From assembly GCA_964020085.1 (NCBI GenBank), contig OZ026597.1, positions 12,919,644 through 12,983,643 on the forward strand: DNA of 64,000 nucleotides, given 5' to 3'. Made by a program: the position numbers and the translations under genes. Source of the DNA: Micromussa lordhowensis (taxonomy: Eukaryota > Cnidaria > Anthozoa > Scleractinia > Lobophylliidae). Position 1 is the first letter of the stretch. Each line of letters starts with the position of its first letter. Shown here piece after piece: positions 20,934 through 32,178 of this stretch. The notes beneath the pieces are model-generated. The model had not been told where the DNA came from, ran no database searches, and worked only from the letters and a program-made list of their open reading frames with translations.

Positions 20934-21493
20934 CTATCGATGTTAATCCCAAGCTGTGGGGACCCCATTCATATGTGGAGTATTTGACTTCCCAGAAGAA
21001 TTTTTTGGTCAAAATCCCCACTGTCGGCCCAAATCAGATCCAATCTCCCCTCCTTAGCATAGTTCAGTAGCATGTAAGGCATCTGTTCATTTTAAGAGAG
21101 GCATAATTTTTTGCTGTCAGTGGATAGAAAATATTACAATTAAATCGCTTCAATGTCTGACGAAAAGTGATGGAATGCGATATATTAAAAAATCCACGCA
21201 ATCTCCACAACATGAGGTATTCCATCAATTAATATTTAAAGTGAGTAGTTATTGTATTCCTTGAAAACAAGTGCTTACCTTCAAAGGACCCATGTTTTTC
21301 TCCATGAGAACTATTTCAAGATGACAGCTCAGAGATGTGATTTGGTTCCATTCCCCATCCCCCGCACAAAAACATTAAATGACTCCACCCTGGGGCCCAG
21401 ACTCTTGTTCAAGTTCCCCAGGGTGGGGAAGGCAATCGCAGTCAAATGCCCCATATATGCCCAGGGTCCCCTCAGGGCTTAACATTGATAGAC
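20934..21493. mobile_element. Inverted-repeat element with ATCGATGTTAA / GGGGACCC ends
   Basis: The left end ctatcgatgttaatcccaag plus ctgtggggacccc, and the right end gggtcccctcagggcttaac plus attgatag, are imperfect reverse complements. The same element lies at about 60165-60700. It is non-coding. Confidence 0.5.
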
Positions 21494-21984
21494 GTATTAC
21501 TCAAACGCTTGCTTGATTCCTCCGTCAGTCCGTCACTCAGTCAATTGGTTGATAGATGAATGATTGTCTATTTGTTTCGCATCAGACTAATCAGTTATAA
21601 CTATGTACCATCTTTTTTTAGGTTCAGTTCTCTGTATATGTGTACAAACTACTTGTGTTTAAAGAGGAACCTTCGCTGCTTGGTGGCTTACAACTTACAT
21701 ATTAGGATTTATTCTAAGGTGCTTATTATGAAGTCTACATGTAAAAGAATTTGTAATGATAATCTAAATGAAAATGATATGCTATTAGCTTTGTATTTGA
21801 GTATGTCATAGAAATGAATGGATACAACCTGTATAAAAACTGTAATAATAACTGTACATGACTGAACAGTAGTACTTGATTATATTTCCTGTTGAAGAGC
21901 ACTAAGGTTCGATTATGACCAATTATATACAGAATACTTGGAAGTGTGTGGACTAATCAGTCTTTTGACATGTATAGCATGCAC

Positions 21985-22110
21985 AAGACTCAAGGGGGGG
22001 GGGGGTACTCCCTATGGCAGCCTATACGGGGAGGCTCCGCCCAAAAGGGGTACCTTTTTCAGGCTTCAGGTGTACAAAAGGGTAGGGGTACCTGAAAGGG
22101 TAGGGAAATC
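21985..22110. mobile_element. G-rich inverted-repeat element, left part
   Basis: A poly-G run is followed by tactccctatggcagcctat and acggggaggctccgcc. A matching right end (gcctccccgtac) lies at about 25770-25850. The retroelement relic between them may therefore have inserted into this element. The copy in the second block is at 62236-62370. Confidence 0.45.
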
Positions 22111-22214
22111 GGTCATTTAGTTATAACATGAATGGGAACTGTATAAAATGATACTTATTTTTGACCAACATCTCTTTCGGTAATGCTTGATGTTCTCCTG
22201 CAATATTGTTCATT

Positions 22215-25200
22215 AACTTCATTCCAAGGGTTTAGAAGAGGGATGCAATTGTTGGGGGAACGGGAATCCACAGATCTGAACACTTATTTGTCCACCTCGG
22301 CTACCCAGGTCGGCAGGGTTTTTATTGGTACCCATGTGCTTCACTGGATGTACTCCTTCTCTTGGATCTTTCTGACTCGATTGCTGACAAATTGCTTGTA
22401 GTCTCTGCCCCTTTGATCCAGTAAAGAGCGACGTTGCTGTCGAGGTAACAATGGACGTTTTCAACTGGAAATCCTTGTAGTGCTTCTTTCACGTTGTTCA
22501 CAAGATTGGCTGCCATGTGTCCAGACACCAGTTCAAGTCTTGGTATGGTTAGTCCTTTCTTTGTGAGTCTTGACTTTGCTGTCACAAGTCCTTGTGATAC
22601 CCCTGTCAGTTGGAAAGTAACGGCGTAGACCACTGTTGACACCCGTCTCCAAAGGCGTGAAGGCTGATGCTGGTGATCGATTCTTGGTGACCTTCCCGAT
22701 GACTTCTCGCTTGGTTGGCGTGATAGTCGGGGCAGGGAAGTGAGTTGGATTATTTCGTCTCGTTTGTTCCATAGTACACCAAGCAGCTTCGTTTCGCCTC
22801 GTTTGACCCCTACCTGATCCTTGGAGGAGCTCTCGTTTTCATTTGAGGGGTAGTTGGTTGTTCCTGAACTATTTCTTCGTGTGGTGTCCGCTCCTCCAGG
22901 GAGGGTACATTAAAATGTCACTTATGCAGTTCAAATTTCCCTGCTCTTAAAATTGGGTGTGATGCTTTGTTTCAGGTGCTATACGGCAGTCATGGTTTTA
23001 TCGCCGCTGAACAAGTCATCTACGTAGAGGCTTCATCTGATCTCTTCTACTTGTCTTGGGTTAATGTGTTGAAGATTGTTTAGGTGCTAGTCAATCACTC
23101 CCCCAAGAAGAACAGTGATGTGGACAAGCCGAACAGTGCTCGCGTGAATCGCAAAGGCTTCTACTTGTTTGGTGTCGAGGACTTTAAGCCAGTGAAATCG
23201 CATCACGTCTCTGTCTTCCTTTTAGATTCTTACTTGGAGGAAGGCTTGTTTTAGATCTGCTAGGGCCACAGGTTGGAACAGTCATTGGGGGATGGTGCTT
23301 TCTCGTTTGCTTGGGCGGACGCATCACGGACAATTTGAATCGTCGTACTCTCTGCCATGTCGAATCACGGCTTTATGTACAACTCCTTTCCCTTTGGGTT
23401 GTCGTGCACTCATTCAACTATCCCTTGAGATAACTGATCTTGAATGACCTTGTGATACTTCTCTAACATGCCTGGTTGCTTCTCCAGCCTTCTCACAATG
23501 TTCTGTAGTCGCTTCAGGCTCCCATGTTCATTGTTAAGAAGGGCTGGGTCATTACCCTTCCAAAGGAGGCAGGTCTCGTACCATCCTTCTGGGTTTCTTG
23601 TCAGTTGCTCTTTAAATTCTTCATAAACGAGATCTTAGCCACCAACTGGATAGTCCTTTAGTCCAAGCACATCGAGTCTGCAAAGGGCTTCATAGTCGGC
23701 TGCGGAGGTTTGGGTCAGGAACATATTGGTGAAGTCGGATTCACCTCCGTTAATTCGGCAACGGCTCTGGGTTTCCCGATCTTGGGCGAGGACTCGGTCT
23801 TGATTTGTGCGTATTCGTTTGTGCTGAGGATAAGATGCACAGGAAGATCCTGTTTCATCCATTCTTACCCCCCTCCTTGTACTGAGGGTTTTCCAAACTG
23901 AGGAGCACACCACGGTTCACCTTGGTCACTTTCGGTTCGGAGCTGATATTCTCCTGACAAGTTGGTGTTCACAACATTGTGAATTTCGATCTCTCTGTTG
24001 CTCGCCTGCATCATCATTTTGATCCGTTTGAACTCCTTTCGCACTGGTCGTTTCCACAGTCAGTGTAGCAAGGATGCAGATGCATAGGAGCTGCCAGCAC
24101 CAGTGTCTAACAGTGCGGAGCACTGGATTCCGCCCACGCTCATCACGACCACCGGATAAGTGACGGGACCTTTCCCAGTAGCCGCCAACATGGGTTCCGG
24201 CGGTTGTTGAGGTACCTTCTCGGGGCAAATTGAAGAGTGGTGTCTTCAGTTACAACACTTGCAACACGCAATACAGCAACACTCTGGGGCCTTGTGGTTT
24301 GCGCTGGTGCAGTTGAAACACAACTGTTTACGATTCAGCTCCTTTCTATGCTCTTGTATGGTGGTTACTCTGCCTTAGTTTACGGACTGGTAGTTCGCGC
24401 TTTCGCAGTAAACGCATGGTGTTCGTCTTGTTTTTTGTTGGTGTACTTGGTAACTCTTCATTACGGGTTTCATTGCTTTGTAAGGCGGTAACTTCTCTTG
24501 GATTGGTTTCTCTTTGCTGTGTTTGGGCGGGTTTCTGAAGGTCAACTTTTGCAATGCTTCTCACGGCTGTGGAAAGTCCCGCTCTTGCTAGCCATCGTCA
24601 ATTCGCACCAGATCCCCTCGAATCCCCTCTAGTTTATCTAACGTCATCCTGACATATCTATTTACCTCCCTTATCTTCCTCATGGTTTCCAAGGGTTGCC
24701 GATTTGGTGACAGCATGTCATAAAACTCCAAATTTTGGTAGGATTGGTGCGAATAATCACAGGAAGCGACCTGATGTTATGGACATAGCCTTCTGAGTTG
24801 AATGGAAGGGCGTAGATTGTTGCCCTGACTTTCGGCTCCAATAGGTCCTTTGGATATGAGAACTTCGTGATTAGCAATACATCAGCTGAGTCGATTTTGG
24901 CTTTGAATTGGTTGCCCTTGAACTTTGTTATTACTCGTTTCGGGAACTTGGCATTGATTGATTTATCCTTCTTAGTTTAATCTTTCCGACTTTCCTCTAT
25001 TTGCTTCTTGTACTTTAGCCTTTGCGGCTCTAATTTCTCCCTTTCAAATCGCATTTCTTCTTCGTATTTTCTTTCTCTGATCTCTGCTTCATGTTTTTGT
25101 TTTTCTTGTTCTTTCTCCAGCTTTCTCTGGGCTTGAAGTGACACGCTCTTGAAATCCTTAACCCTTGCGTCAAGGTCAACAATGGCTATTTCAAATACGA

Positions 25201-25460
25201 TCATATTTAAATTCTAATTCTAGTTTAGTACTCCAAAGTTGGATTTTCTCTTCATTATTCCCCGCTTCAAATCTTAGTTCCTGCACTCTAACCTTGATAT
25301 CGTGGTCTTCCGCCTTCTTTGCTAGGCTGCTGCATAGCCTTTCCGTTGATGTAAGGTTTCCATTCTCTATCGCGGTGTCTGTTTCCGAACGTGTAACTTC
25401 AGTAATTGCAGCTGTTGTAGAGTTGTTCCAATGTTTCCCCCATCTCGGTTGACATCCGGT
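22215..25460 (-). pseudogene. Degenerate BEL/Pao retroelement relic
   Basis: Minus-strand fragments in broken frames carry recognisable BEL/Pao pieces in the expected order from right to left. They are a charged coiled-coil Gag N-terminus (25204-24977), a Gag segment with LLEPKVRATIYALPFNSEGY (24877-24680), a YVDDL reverse transcriptase site near 23010-23030, and an RNase H-like segment with PRLELVSGHMAANLVNN and ALYWIKG (near 22570-22400). There are many frameshifts and stops. The integrase is missing at the left and no LTRs are recognised. The second copy starts at 63137 and runs off the window. Confidence 0.7.
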
Positions 25461-25859
25461 CTTTGGTCTGTCCCTTCGTGGTCGCTACTTTTGTCGGTAA
25501 TGGGTATCCGACAAATGAATCACTCGATTTTAGTCAGAGATTTAGTTGCAGATTTTCCTGGTTACAGATTCTCCTACATTCTTCACGCGCTTTTTCTCTT
25601 TTATCTCACACACAAGAAAAAAAATCATCTTATTACAGTCAAAGGTGTTGCGCAATCAAAGATCCAACATCCATTTGAGATTATCTTTCACTCTATGTCA
25701 CGCTATGCCACGCTTCTCGACACGGTGTTCTTACATAATTACGTGAAAGGGCTATCTTTTTCATAAAAGGTGTACGAAATGGGGTTGGACCTCGGGTGAA
25801 AGCCTCCCCGTACAAACCTTTGTAGCGTACCTCCCTCCCCGCAGCAATACCATCAACAT

Positions 25860-28116
25860 ATATTCCATAAAATCTATTACGTGCATTCAGCATTTATGAA
25901 TGACTGTAGGAAACAGTTATTAGGGAAGTCTAACAGCAGTGAGTTGATGCACATAAGGAAGCACTTCTAAGAGGTATGAAGGAGACACTCTTCCCTTGCA
26001 GGTCATAAGGGAATGTGCTGAAGGGTCATTATTCAGGTACTCTGTTTTGTGAGGGAAGTTGTCGCAGGGACCATGTAATGTGACTAGGACTATGTAACTA
26101 TGTAATTCACTCCCGTTATGCGGGAAAATCACTGTTTATTCAATTTATTTCTGGGATCATCTTGTCAATTTTAACCCATTCAAATATTAGGGACGAACTT
26201 TAAATAACTATTTATCATTGATCTAAAGGGAGTTGTTAACCCTGCTTCAAGCAGGAAATACTTCTCACCTTTAATGAACCGACCAAAACTACAACTGGAT
26301 TGATTGCTTTTCTATTGAGTATTTAAAGGTGACATGATTGTTCTAGACGTTTGTTCTTGCCCAAGCCTTAAGCATCTATACACTTCCTCCTTTCTATAGT
26401 ACAGTAGAAATCATTTGGTTTCCTACGGTGGCCGTATTATTTTGTGCAAGTACGAATGAGTTCGCTTGCATCGCCAGTTTAAAAAGGTACTTTTTATCCC
26501 AATTTTTTTATTAGTAGATAAAAAGCGTAAATAGATCTGTTGCTAGTTGAATTATTTGATAACAGGATGAAACGTTGTTTATTTTGTTTATAGACCAAGC
26601 AGTATCTGGTGCTTAATATTTGTGAAAATATTGTCAGAGTAAATAACAAGAGAAAAAAAAATATAATTATAAAATACAGTTTTCTGAGCTTTTATTAGCC
26701 ATCTATTATTTTGTTCCCCCCCCCCCCAACCCCCAAACAATAACAAATGTTTTTATTTCAAAAATTATAGTTTCAATAGTGTGGCATGACGTAGTCTGAT
26801 ATTAGATGGTATGAAATGATGTGAAATAACTATATATTATTATATATTTATAGTTCATTAGTTCTACGTGTATTTGATCTTCCTACATGTGCAGTAATGA
26901 GGTGTTAAAAGTGATAAAAGTGATAACAAAGGCCTGATACTCCTATCTCATCATGAGAAAATTTGATACGAAAAATAAGAAAGACAACACAACAGATGGC
27001 CTGTCGAGCTATTCCTTTTGTGGTATTTTCTCATTTCGGTGTTTTAGTACCCATTTAATAGTACATGGCTCGTAAGGATGATGCCTACCAACTACAAAGG
27101 TCTTTTGCCTTGCGTGATACAAAAGTAGGCACCGCCCTCAATTGTCGAGAGGGTCAAAAGCATTCTCTGAAAACACGTTTTATATACACATTCTAAAATT
27201 AGAGGAGAACACAATACCATACCATATAATAATTGTGGTACTATCCTCAAAATATTTAAAGAATAACCAAGCAACCGTTTTCTTGGAGCCAATATAATTG
27301 GTTTCAATCTTATAATTGTTGATGTTGTTGACAAACAGGTTGTCTAATGAGCTAACATTCCATGAGTGATCCAATGACAGTGTTCTCGTTAATAACACGA
27401 CCATAAATTGCCACATCGTCGATCTTAAAAGACAATGAAATCAACAACGGAGGTCACTCACCCTGTCCATTGTTTTTCTCTTCCTTATTCTGTCATAGTA
27501 TAATGACATCATTGCGTGGCAATACTCACGTCACACCTCAGCGACACGGAAGGCGAAGAAGAGAGAGCCTGGGAACGAGGTTGCTGGCACGTGTGATTTA
27601 CAATACAGTCTAACCACCCAAAATGTCAAGCCTGGGTGGTCGCTTACGAGAGCTTAGACCATATTGGGGCAAAATTTGGCCTCATTAGCATATGGTAACT
27701 GGAGAGACTTACCCCATTCGTCAATGCCCATTGAAGCTTTTAGAAGGGAGAAAAATATCCAAGCTTTCCAAAGTATTTATTCAGAATACCATGGTTCGCT
27801 TCTGATAAAGTACCTAATAAGGTAAACACGATAGTTACAAATTGAATCTTTAAGGTTGTCTAAGTCAATTTCGAGAAAAAATCCGCTACTTCCCACTGAG
27901 AAATTTCCGTCTCTTGTACTGCCCAGGAATGCGATAAGACCGAAACAAAGAGGAAATATCATCTCATCGTGAACCTGCAAAGGGAAACGTGATATTATGA
28001 AACGCTCACCTGGGGATTGTTAAGATTAAGTTGGACTGAGAGGCGAGCTAGAACATAGGCACGCAAGGCGTGCAAGAGTTATTGTTTTAGTTAAAAGGTT
28101 ATGAAGATAGGAGCAT
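25860..28116. other. Mostly unassigned spacer
   Basis: A C-run lies at about 26717-26728. The coral-type dispersed motif gagcctgggaacgaggttg is at about 27568-27586. Apart from the possible exon at 27352-27423, nothing is recognised. A frame at 27777-27980 (minus) has a good upstream acceptor (ccctttgcag) but no motif. Confidence 0.4.
27352..27423 (-). CDS. Possible terminal exon of a LamG-like (concanavalin-type) protein
   Basis: On the minus strand, an acceptor (cattgtcttttaag) is followed by 23 codons and a stop. They read IDDVAIYGRVINENTVIGSL then MEC. IDDVAIYGR is the very typical last strand of LamG/pentraxin-type jelly-roll domains. No upstream exon could be identified with confidence, so this may be a relic. 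Confidence 0.35.
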   Translation of the reverse strand: MDDVAIYGRVINENTVIGSLMEC

Positions 28117-30251
28117 TTAAGGGAGTGTTTACAGTGACAATTTAGTTAAACTAGCCCGTCCTAAACAAATGCTCAAATCACAATTTAGTGTTGGGCCTTT
28201 TGCTGACAGTGTGTGCGTTGCAAGCAGTTGAGCATCACAAAAATTACTTTCGTTATGTAATTCTCCCACCATAAAGCTAAATCGATGACATGTACACTGT
28301 TTTACTGAACAAACTACAGTAATCTGACACGTCTCTGAATTAATGTAGATACCATCTTATTTTCTAACAGGCAATTTGATTCGTTCTTTGATGCAACCCA
28401 CTTCGTGATTGGTGTGACACGCCACATGCATAACTCCCTGTCACTCGCCGATCTCGTAGAGACAAACAAAACAAACAAAAATATCAAGTTACCTTACAAA
28501 AAAATAACTCAATAATCCTCTTTGTCGCACTTTACGGCCTGGGGAAATAACCACGCGACGTCGTGAAATTGATGATGGCGTCTGATCACTGGGTCACTGA
28601 GGGACTGTTTTTGAGTTATTTTTTTGTAAAAAAAATATCTCTTAGTCGGCGCGTCGAGTATGTTGTGGAGGGGTCAATAGATCAGTGAGTCAGTGAGTGA
28701 GAGATGTATGTATGTCACACCAATCAGATCGGATCTACTATAAAACAGCCAATCAAATTTCTTGTTTTAAAAGTAAATGGTATATGAGAAGATTTGATCC
28801 CGATACAGTTCAGAACTGCCATATTTATTCTTCTATAAAAGAGGAGGAAGTATTCATATATTGGGTTTACTTCGGCATTTTCTGTGAGTTAGGGTTAGGA
28901 TTTTAGTTATGGACGAGATGAGCCTTGAGGTATGAAACAGTGCGTGAGGTAGTTAGGGTTATTTTCAGTTACAAAGGTAACTTGATATTTTTGTTTTTCA
29001 CAAGGAGTAAATTCAATTAGACGTCACGCATCGTTGCTTCTAGTTCTTACGAAATGTTTTAGAGGAGACGAGACTATTTTGATTTGAAAGAGTTCGAACG
29101 TTTACAATAGGTACAGGTAACGGTTGCTGTGTTCTTGTAGCGTGCAAATATAACGAAATATTTTTATTTTTTCGTTACAAAGGGTAATTTGAAACTTGTT
29201 TTTCACAAGGGAGTAAATTCAATTAGAGATGGCAAATCATCACCACTTGTTCCCACGAGATGCTTGCTATTTTTAGTTACAAATGGTAACTTGATATTTT
29301 TGTTTTTCACAAGGAGTAAATTCAATTAGACGTCACGCATCGTTGCTTCTAGTTCTTACGAAATGTTTTAGAGGAGACGAGACTATTTTGATTTGAAAGA
29401 GTTCGAACGTTTACAATAGGTACTGGTAACGATTGTTTTGTTGTTGTTGCATGGAAATATAACGAGATATTTTATTTTTTAGTTACAAAGGGCAATTTGA
29501 GACTTGTTTTTCACAAGGGAGTAAACTCAATTAGAGCTGGCAAATCATCACCACTTGTTCCCACGAGATGCTTGCTATTTTTAGTTACAAATGGTAATTT
29601 GACACTTTTGTTTTTCATATGGGAATGAATTAAATTAGACTGTCAACGTGTCAGAGGTGTTTTTTTCTCTTTCTTTTTTCGGTAAACTAGTGTTGTTGTC
29701 TAAAAAGGGTAAACTTAGGACTCGTATAAAATACGAAAAGTTCTCTTCACTTGAGTATTTTTGAGCACAAATTCCTCTTGGGGGTTGAAAGGGCTATGAG
29801 ATCGGCGAGTGACAGGGAGTTATGCATGTGGCGTGTCACACCAATCACGAAGTGGGTTGCATCAAAGAACGAATCAAATTGCCTGTTAGAAAATAAGATA
29901 GTATCTACATTAATTCGGAGACGTGTCAGATTACTGTAGTTTGTTCAGTAAAACAGTGTACATGTCATCGATTTAGCTTTATGGAGGGAGAATTACATAA
30001 CGAAAGTAATTTTTGTGATGCTTAACTGCTTGCAACGCACACACGCCAAGGCCTTGACTTCGCCTCTTTCCACTCTCAACATAAACCAGGCAGCCAGACT
30101 TTTAAACCAAAATTGTAAGGCCTACTATTCGTTTATCTTAGAGATTTAAGATCGTATGTATATCATAAATTCTCACTTTCTTTCGTGCTGTGCATCGTAG
30201 CCAAAAACACTTGTCAAATTAACTAAATTGTCACTGTAAACACTCCCTTAA
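28117..30251. mobile_element. Long inverted-repeat element flanked by TTAA, with internal tandem repeats
   Basis: Both ends read TTAA-gggagtgtttacagtgacaa in inverted orientation (28117-28155 and 30213-30251). Long subterminal arms (about 28206-28457 and 29800-30050) are nearly perfect reverse complements. TTAA at both ends would fit a piggyBac-type target site. The interior has a 308-bp tandem repeat and no transposase. Confidence 0.65.
28967..29640. repeat. 308-bp tandem repeat, two full units and a partial third
   Basis: The block starting agttacaaaggtaacttgat recurs at 28967, 29275 and 29583. Each unit itself contains two related halves (caaggagtaaattcaattag / caagggagtaaattcaatta), suggesting stepwise duplication. 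Confidence 0.75.
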
Positions 30252-31429
30252 ATGCTTGTTTATTTCTTAGTTATTTAGATAAATATTTGTAACTCACTTT
30301 CCCTCGCGTCCTTACAACGGTCACGTAAGTACTATTGTATATCATGTTTGGTTGGGAAAAAGAGGACCTTAAACTACGCCCCTAGCTTTTCATTAAGTGC
30401 GTGAGAAACAAAACTGCGAGGCTTACTTTGGCTTACACTTGCCTGGAGATCTTTTTAAAAGTTAAGCTTAGTAACTCAGAGACGAGATGTCGCTCAGAAA
30501 AAAGTCTCAAAATGGATTTGAATCGCCTGACTTAAATAGAACGGCAAGTTAGAGATGCTTTCTACGATAATCGAAAAAAAAACATTTTTAAGACGATCCA
30601 AAATCAAAGAAAATATTTTCAATCTTTTATGTTGGAATTGAAGATATTGTTTTACAAAGGGAAACGCTCCTATCTGTTGAGTCTTGCAGTGAATTTCCGA
30701 GAACCGCAAAGCTTAATCATATTCTGCTGTGATAGTAATTATCAAAATTTGTTGGCATACCCCATTGACTCGCGTAACTGGAAACCCATTCAAACCAAGT
30801 TCAGGTTCAAAATTCCTTGTGATTGAATTGTCTGATTTTCTGTCGATTCGAGTAAATGCTTTGTGAAGCCGCAGCTCTGATCTCGTTTGATGATACACAA
30901 TATCGGAAAAACAAAGGCAATATCTCGCAATTAGGTCGATACCGATATGTAACCGCAGTTTTTCGTGCTAACTGCATCTTGAATTTTCTGGGCTTTACGC
31001 TAACGATAATATTGACATAATGCGATCATTATTAATCCCATGAGGTCTTTTCTCATTACATTATGAAAGCTCAACGGTACTCTTTTTAAATACCTACACA
31101 AAAAGGAAGAAACATGTTTCTTTAATCTAAGTTATGAGTATTAAATGTGCAGTGCTAAGCCCCAGGATGTTTTGCTTTGGATGTTTTTGGATACTTTGTA
31201 TTTAGGTTAACAGTCTACATTTTAGTGGTTGGAAAGGGAACCTTATACAACCGTTATAATCATAAAAATCTTTTTTTTCTTTTTGCTGTCAATTTTTTAC
31301 TGCAAAAATTAACCTAAACCTAACCCGAGTGGATTTAATTAATGTTAATGAGTTGAGTAAACACGAGGGGAAGGCGAGTTTTTAGAGGTAAGTTCTTTCA
31401 AGGCACCCTATCTGGATCATGTATCTTTT
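30252..31429. other. Spacer, nothing recognised
   Basis: Only short random frames are present. I see no element ends, RNA genes or splice-bounded exons. Confidence 0.45.
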
Positions 31430-31727
31430 AGGGTACCTCGATCGATACGTCGACCAAAGCATCGGTCGATATATCGATCGACTCTCGACCGACATGCGAC
31501 CGACATGTCGATCCACTGTCGACCGAGAGTCGACCAATGTTTTGGTCGAGCTTCCACTGGTCGAGGTATCGACCGTCACCATATCGGTCAACTACCGGGG
31601 AGATATCGGTCAACTATCGGCGGAATGTCGGTCGTGTATCATCGATAGTCGAGCGAGAGTCGACCGATAGGAACATGTGCACTTAAGGCACCCGTCGGTC
31701 GACATATCGGTCGACATATCAGTACTA
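31430..31727. repeat. TCGACCGAT-type degenerate array, left half
   Basis: The sequence is dominated by cgaccga, tcggtcga and atcgat words in both orientations, so it is close to self-complementary and open in several frames. The right half resumes at 38974 after the nested insertions. Confidence 0.75.
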
Positions 31728-31926
31728 CTTAACAATTGTTCGCCGAAGGCGAAGTGACGAGTCTGAGGCGAATCATTGTTTTAGTATAATTACTCAGGTG
31801 ATTATAGAAATACGCAAAAAAAAGAATGTCACGCGCCAGTGAACAACTTCGCGCACTGGTCACATGGTCTAATACATCACATGGTCAAAAACGACAAGTG
31901 TTTCTCGCACGTTTTAAAACGTTCTG

Positions 31927-32127
31927 TGGTGGGACGAAACGGCAACCCCAAAAAAATAACACGACAACGTTTTTTCTTCACTTGCTGTTTCACTCGATAA
32001 CACTCACAAACTGAATAATTATGCTAATATTTATAAGCTGAGCGACATTCGCACGATCCTAGAACACAATAACAGTTTCGCAACCTACATGCTCTTGGAA
32101 AACTATTTCGATAATGTCTTTTGTACA
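31927..32127 (-). repeat. BEL/Pao 3' LTR
   Basis: It starts tggtgggacgaaacggcaac and ends cttttgtaca (TG…CA ends on the plus strand). It is flanked outside by the 5-bp duplication ttctg (31922-31926). A purine-rich tract (aaaagggggagaa on the minus strand) lies immediately inside. It lacks 14 bp present in the other LTR. Confidence 0.9.
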
Positions 32128-32178
32128 TTCTCCCCCTTTTGACTCTGTCAACCTTATCAAGACGTAACATTTTTCGCC

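Larger units (their letters stand above)
9100..23094. repeat. Segmental duplication, copy 1 (pairs with 51262-64000)
   Basis: The order is promoter-like block, vWA/papain-like gene, MITE, SINE, LINE tail, two UBAP1 exons, small inverted-repeat element, BEL/Pao relic. The same order recurs in direct orientation at 51262 to the window end, offset by about 42 kb at the vWA start codons. Copy 1 additionally has the LINE at 16843-19611 and the MITE at 9447-9686. Copy 2 has extra insertions at 61038-62070 and about 62476-63136. Homology still continues at the window edge, so the true length is unknown. Confidence 0.9.

Noticed and set aside
21260..21330. gtgcttaccttcaaagg considered as the start of a U1 snRNA gene.
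   Set aside because: Beyond cttacct nothing matches the U1 sequence or stems; the same piece occurs in a dispersed repeat.
23635..25452. Short frames on both strands within the BEL/Pao relic.
   Set aside because: They are fragments or shadows of the broken retroelement; only the relic as a whole is reported.
31382..31670. Several open frames on both strands rich in Arg, Ser and Thr.
   Set aside because: They are translations of the TCGACCGAT array, which lacks stops because of its short period.
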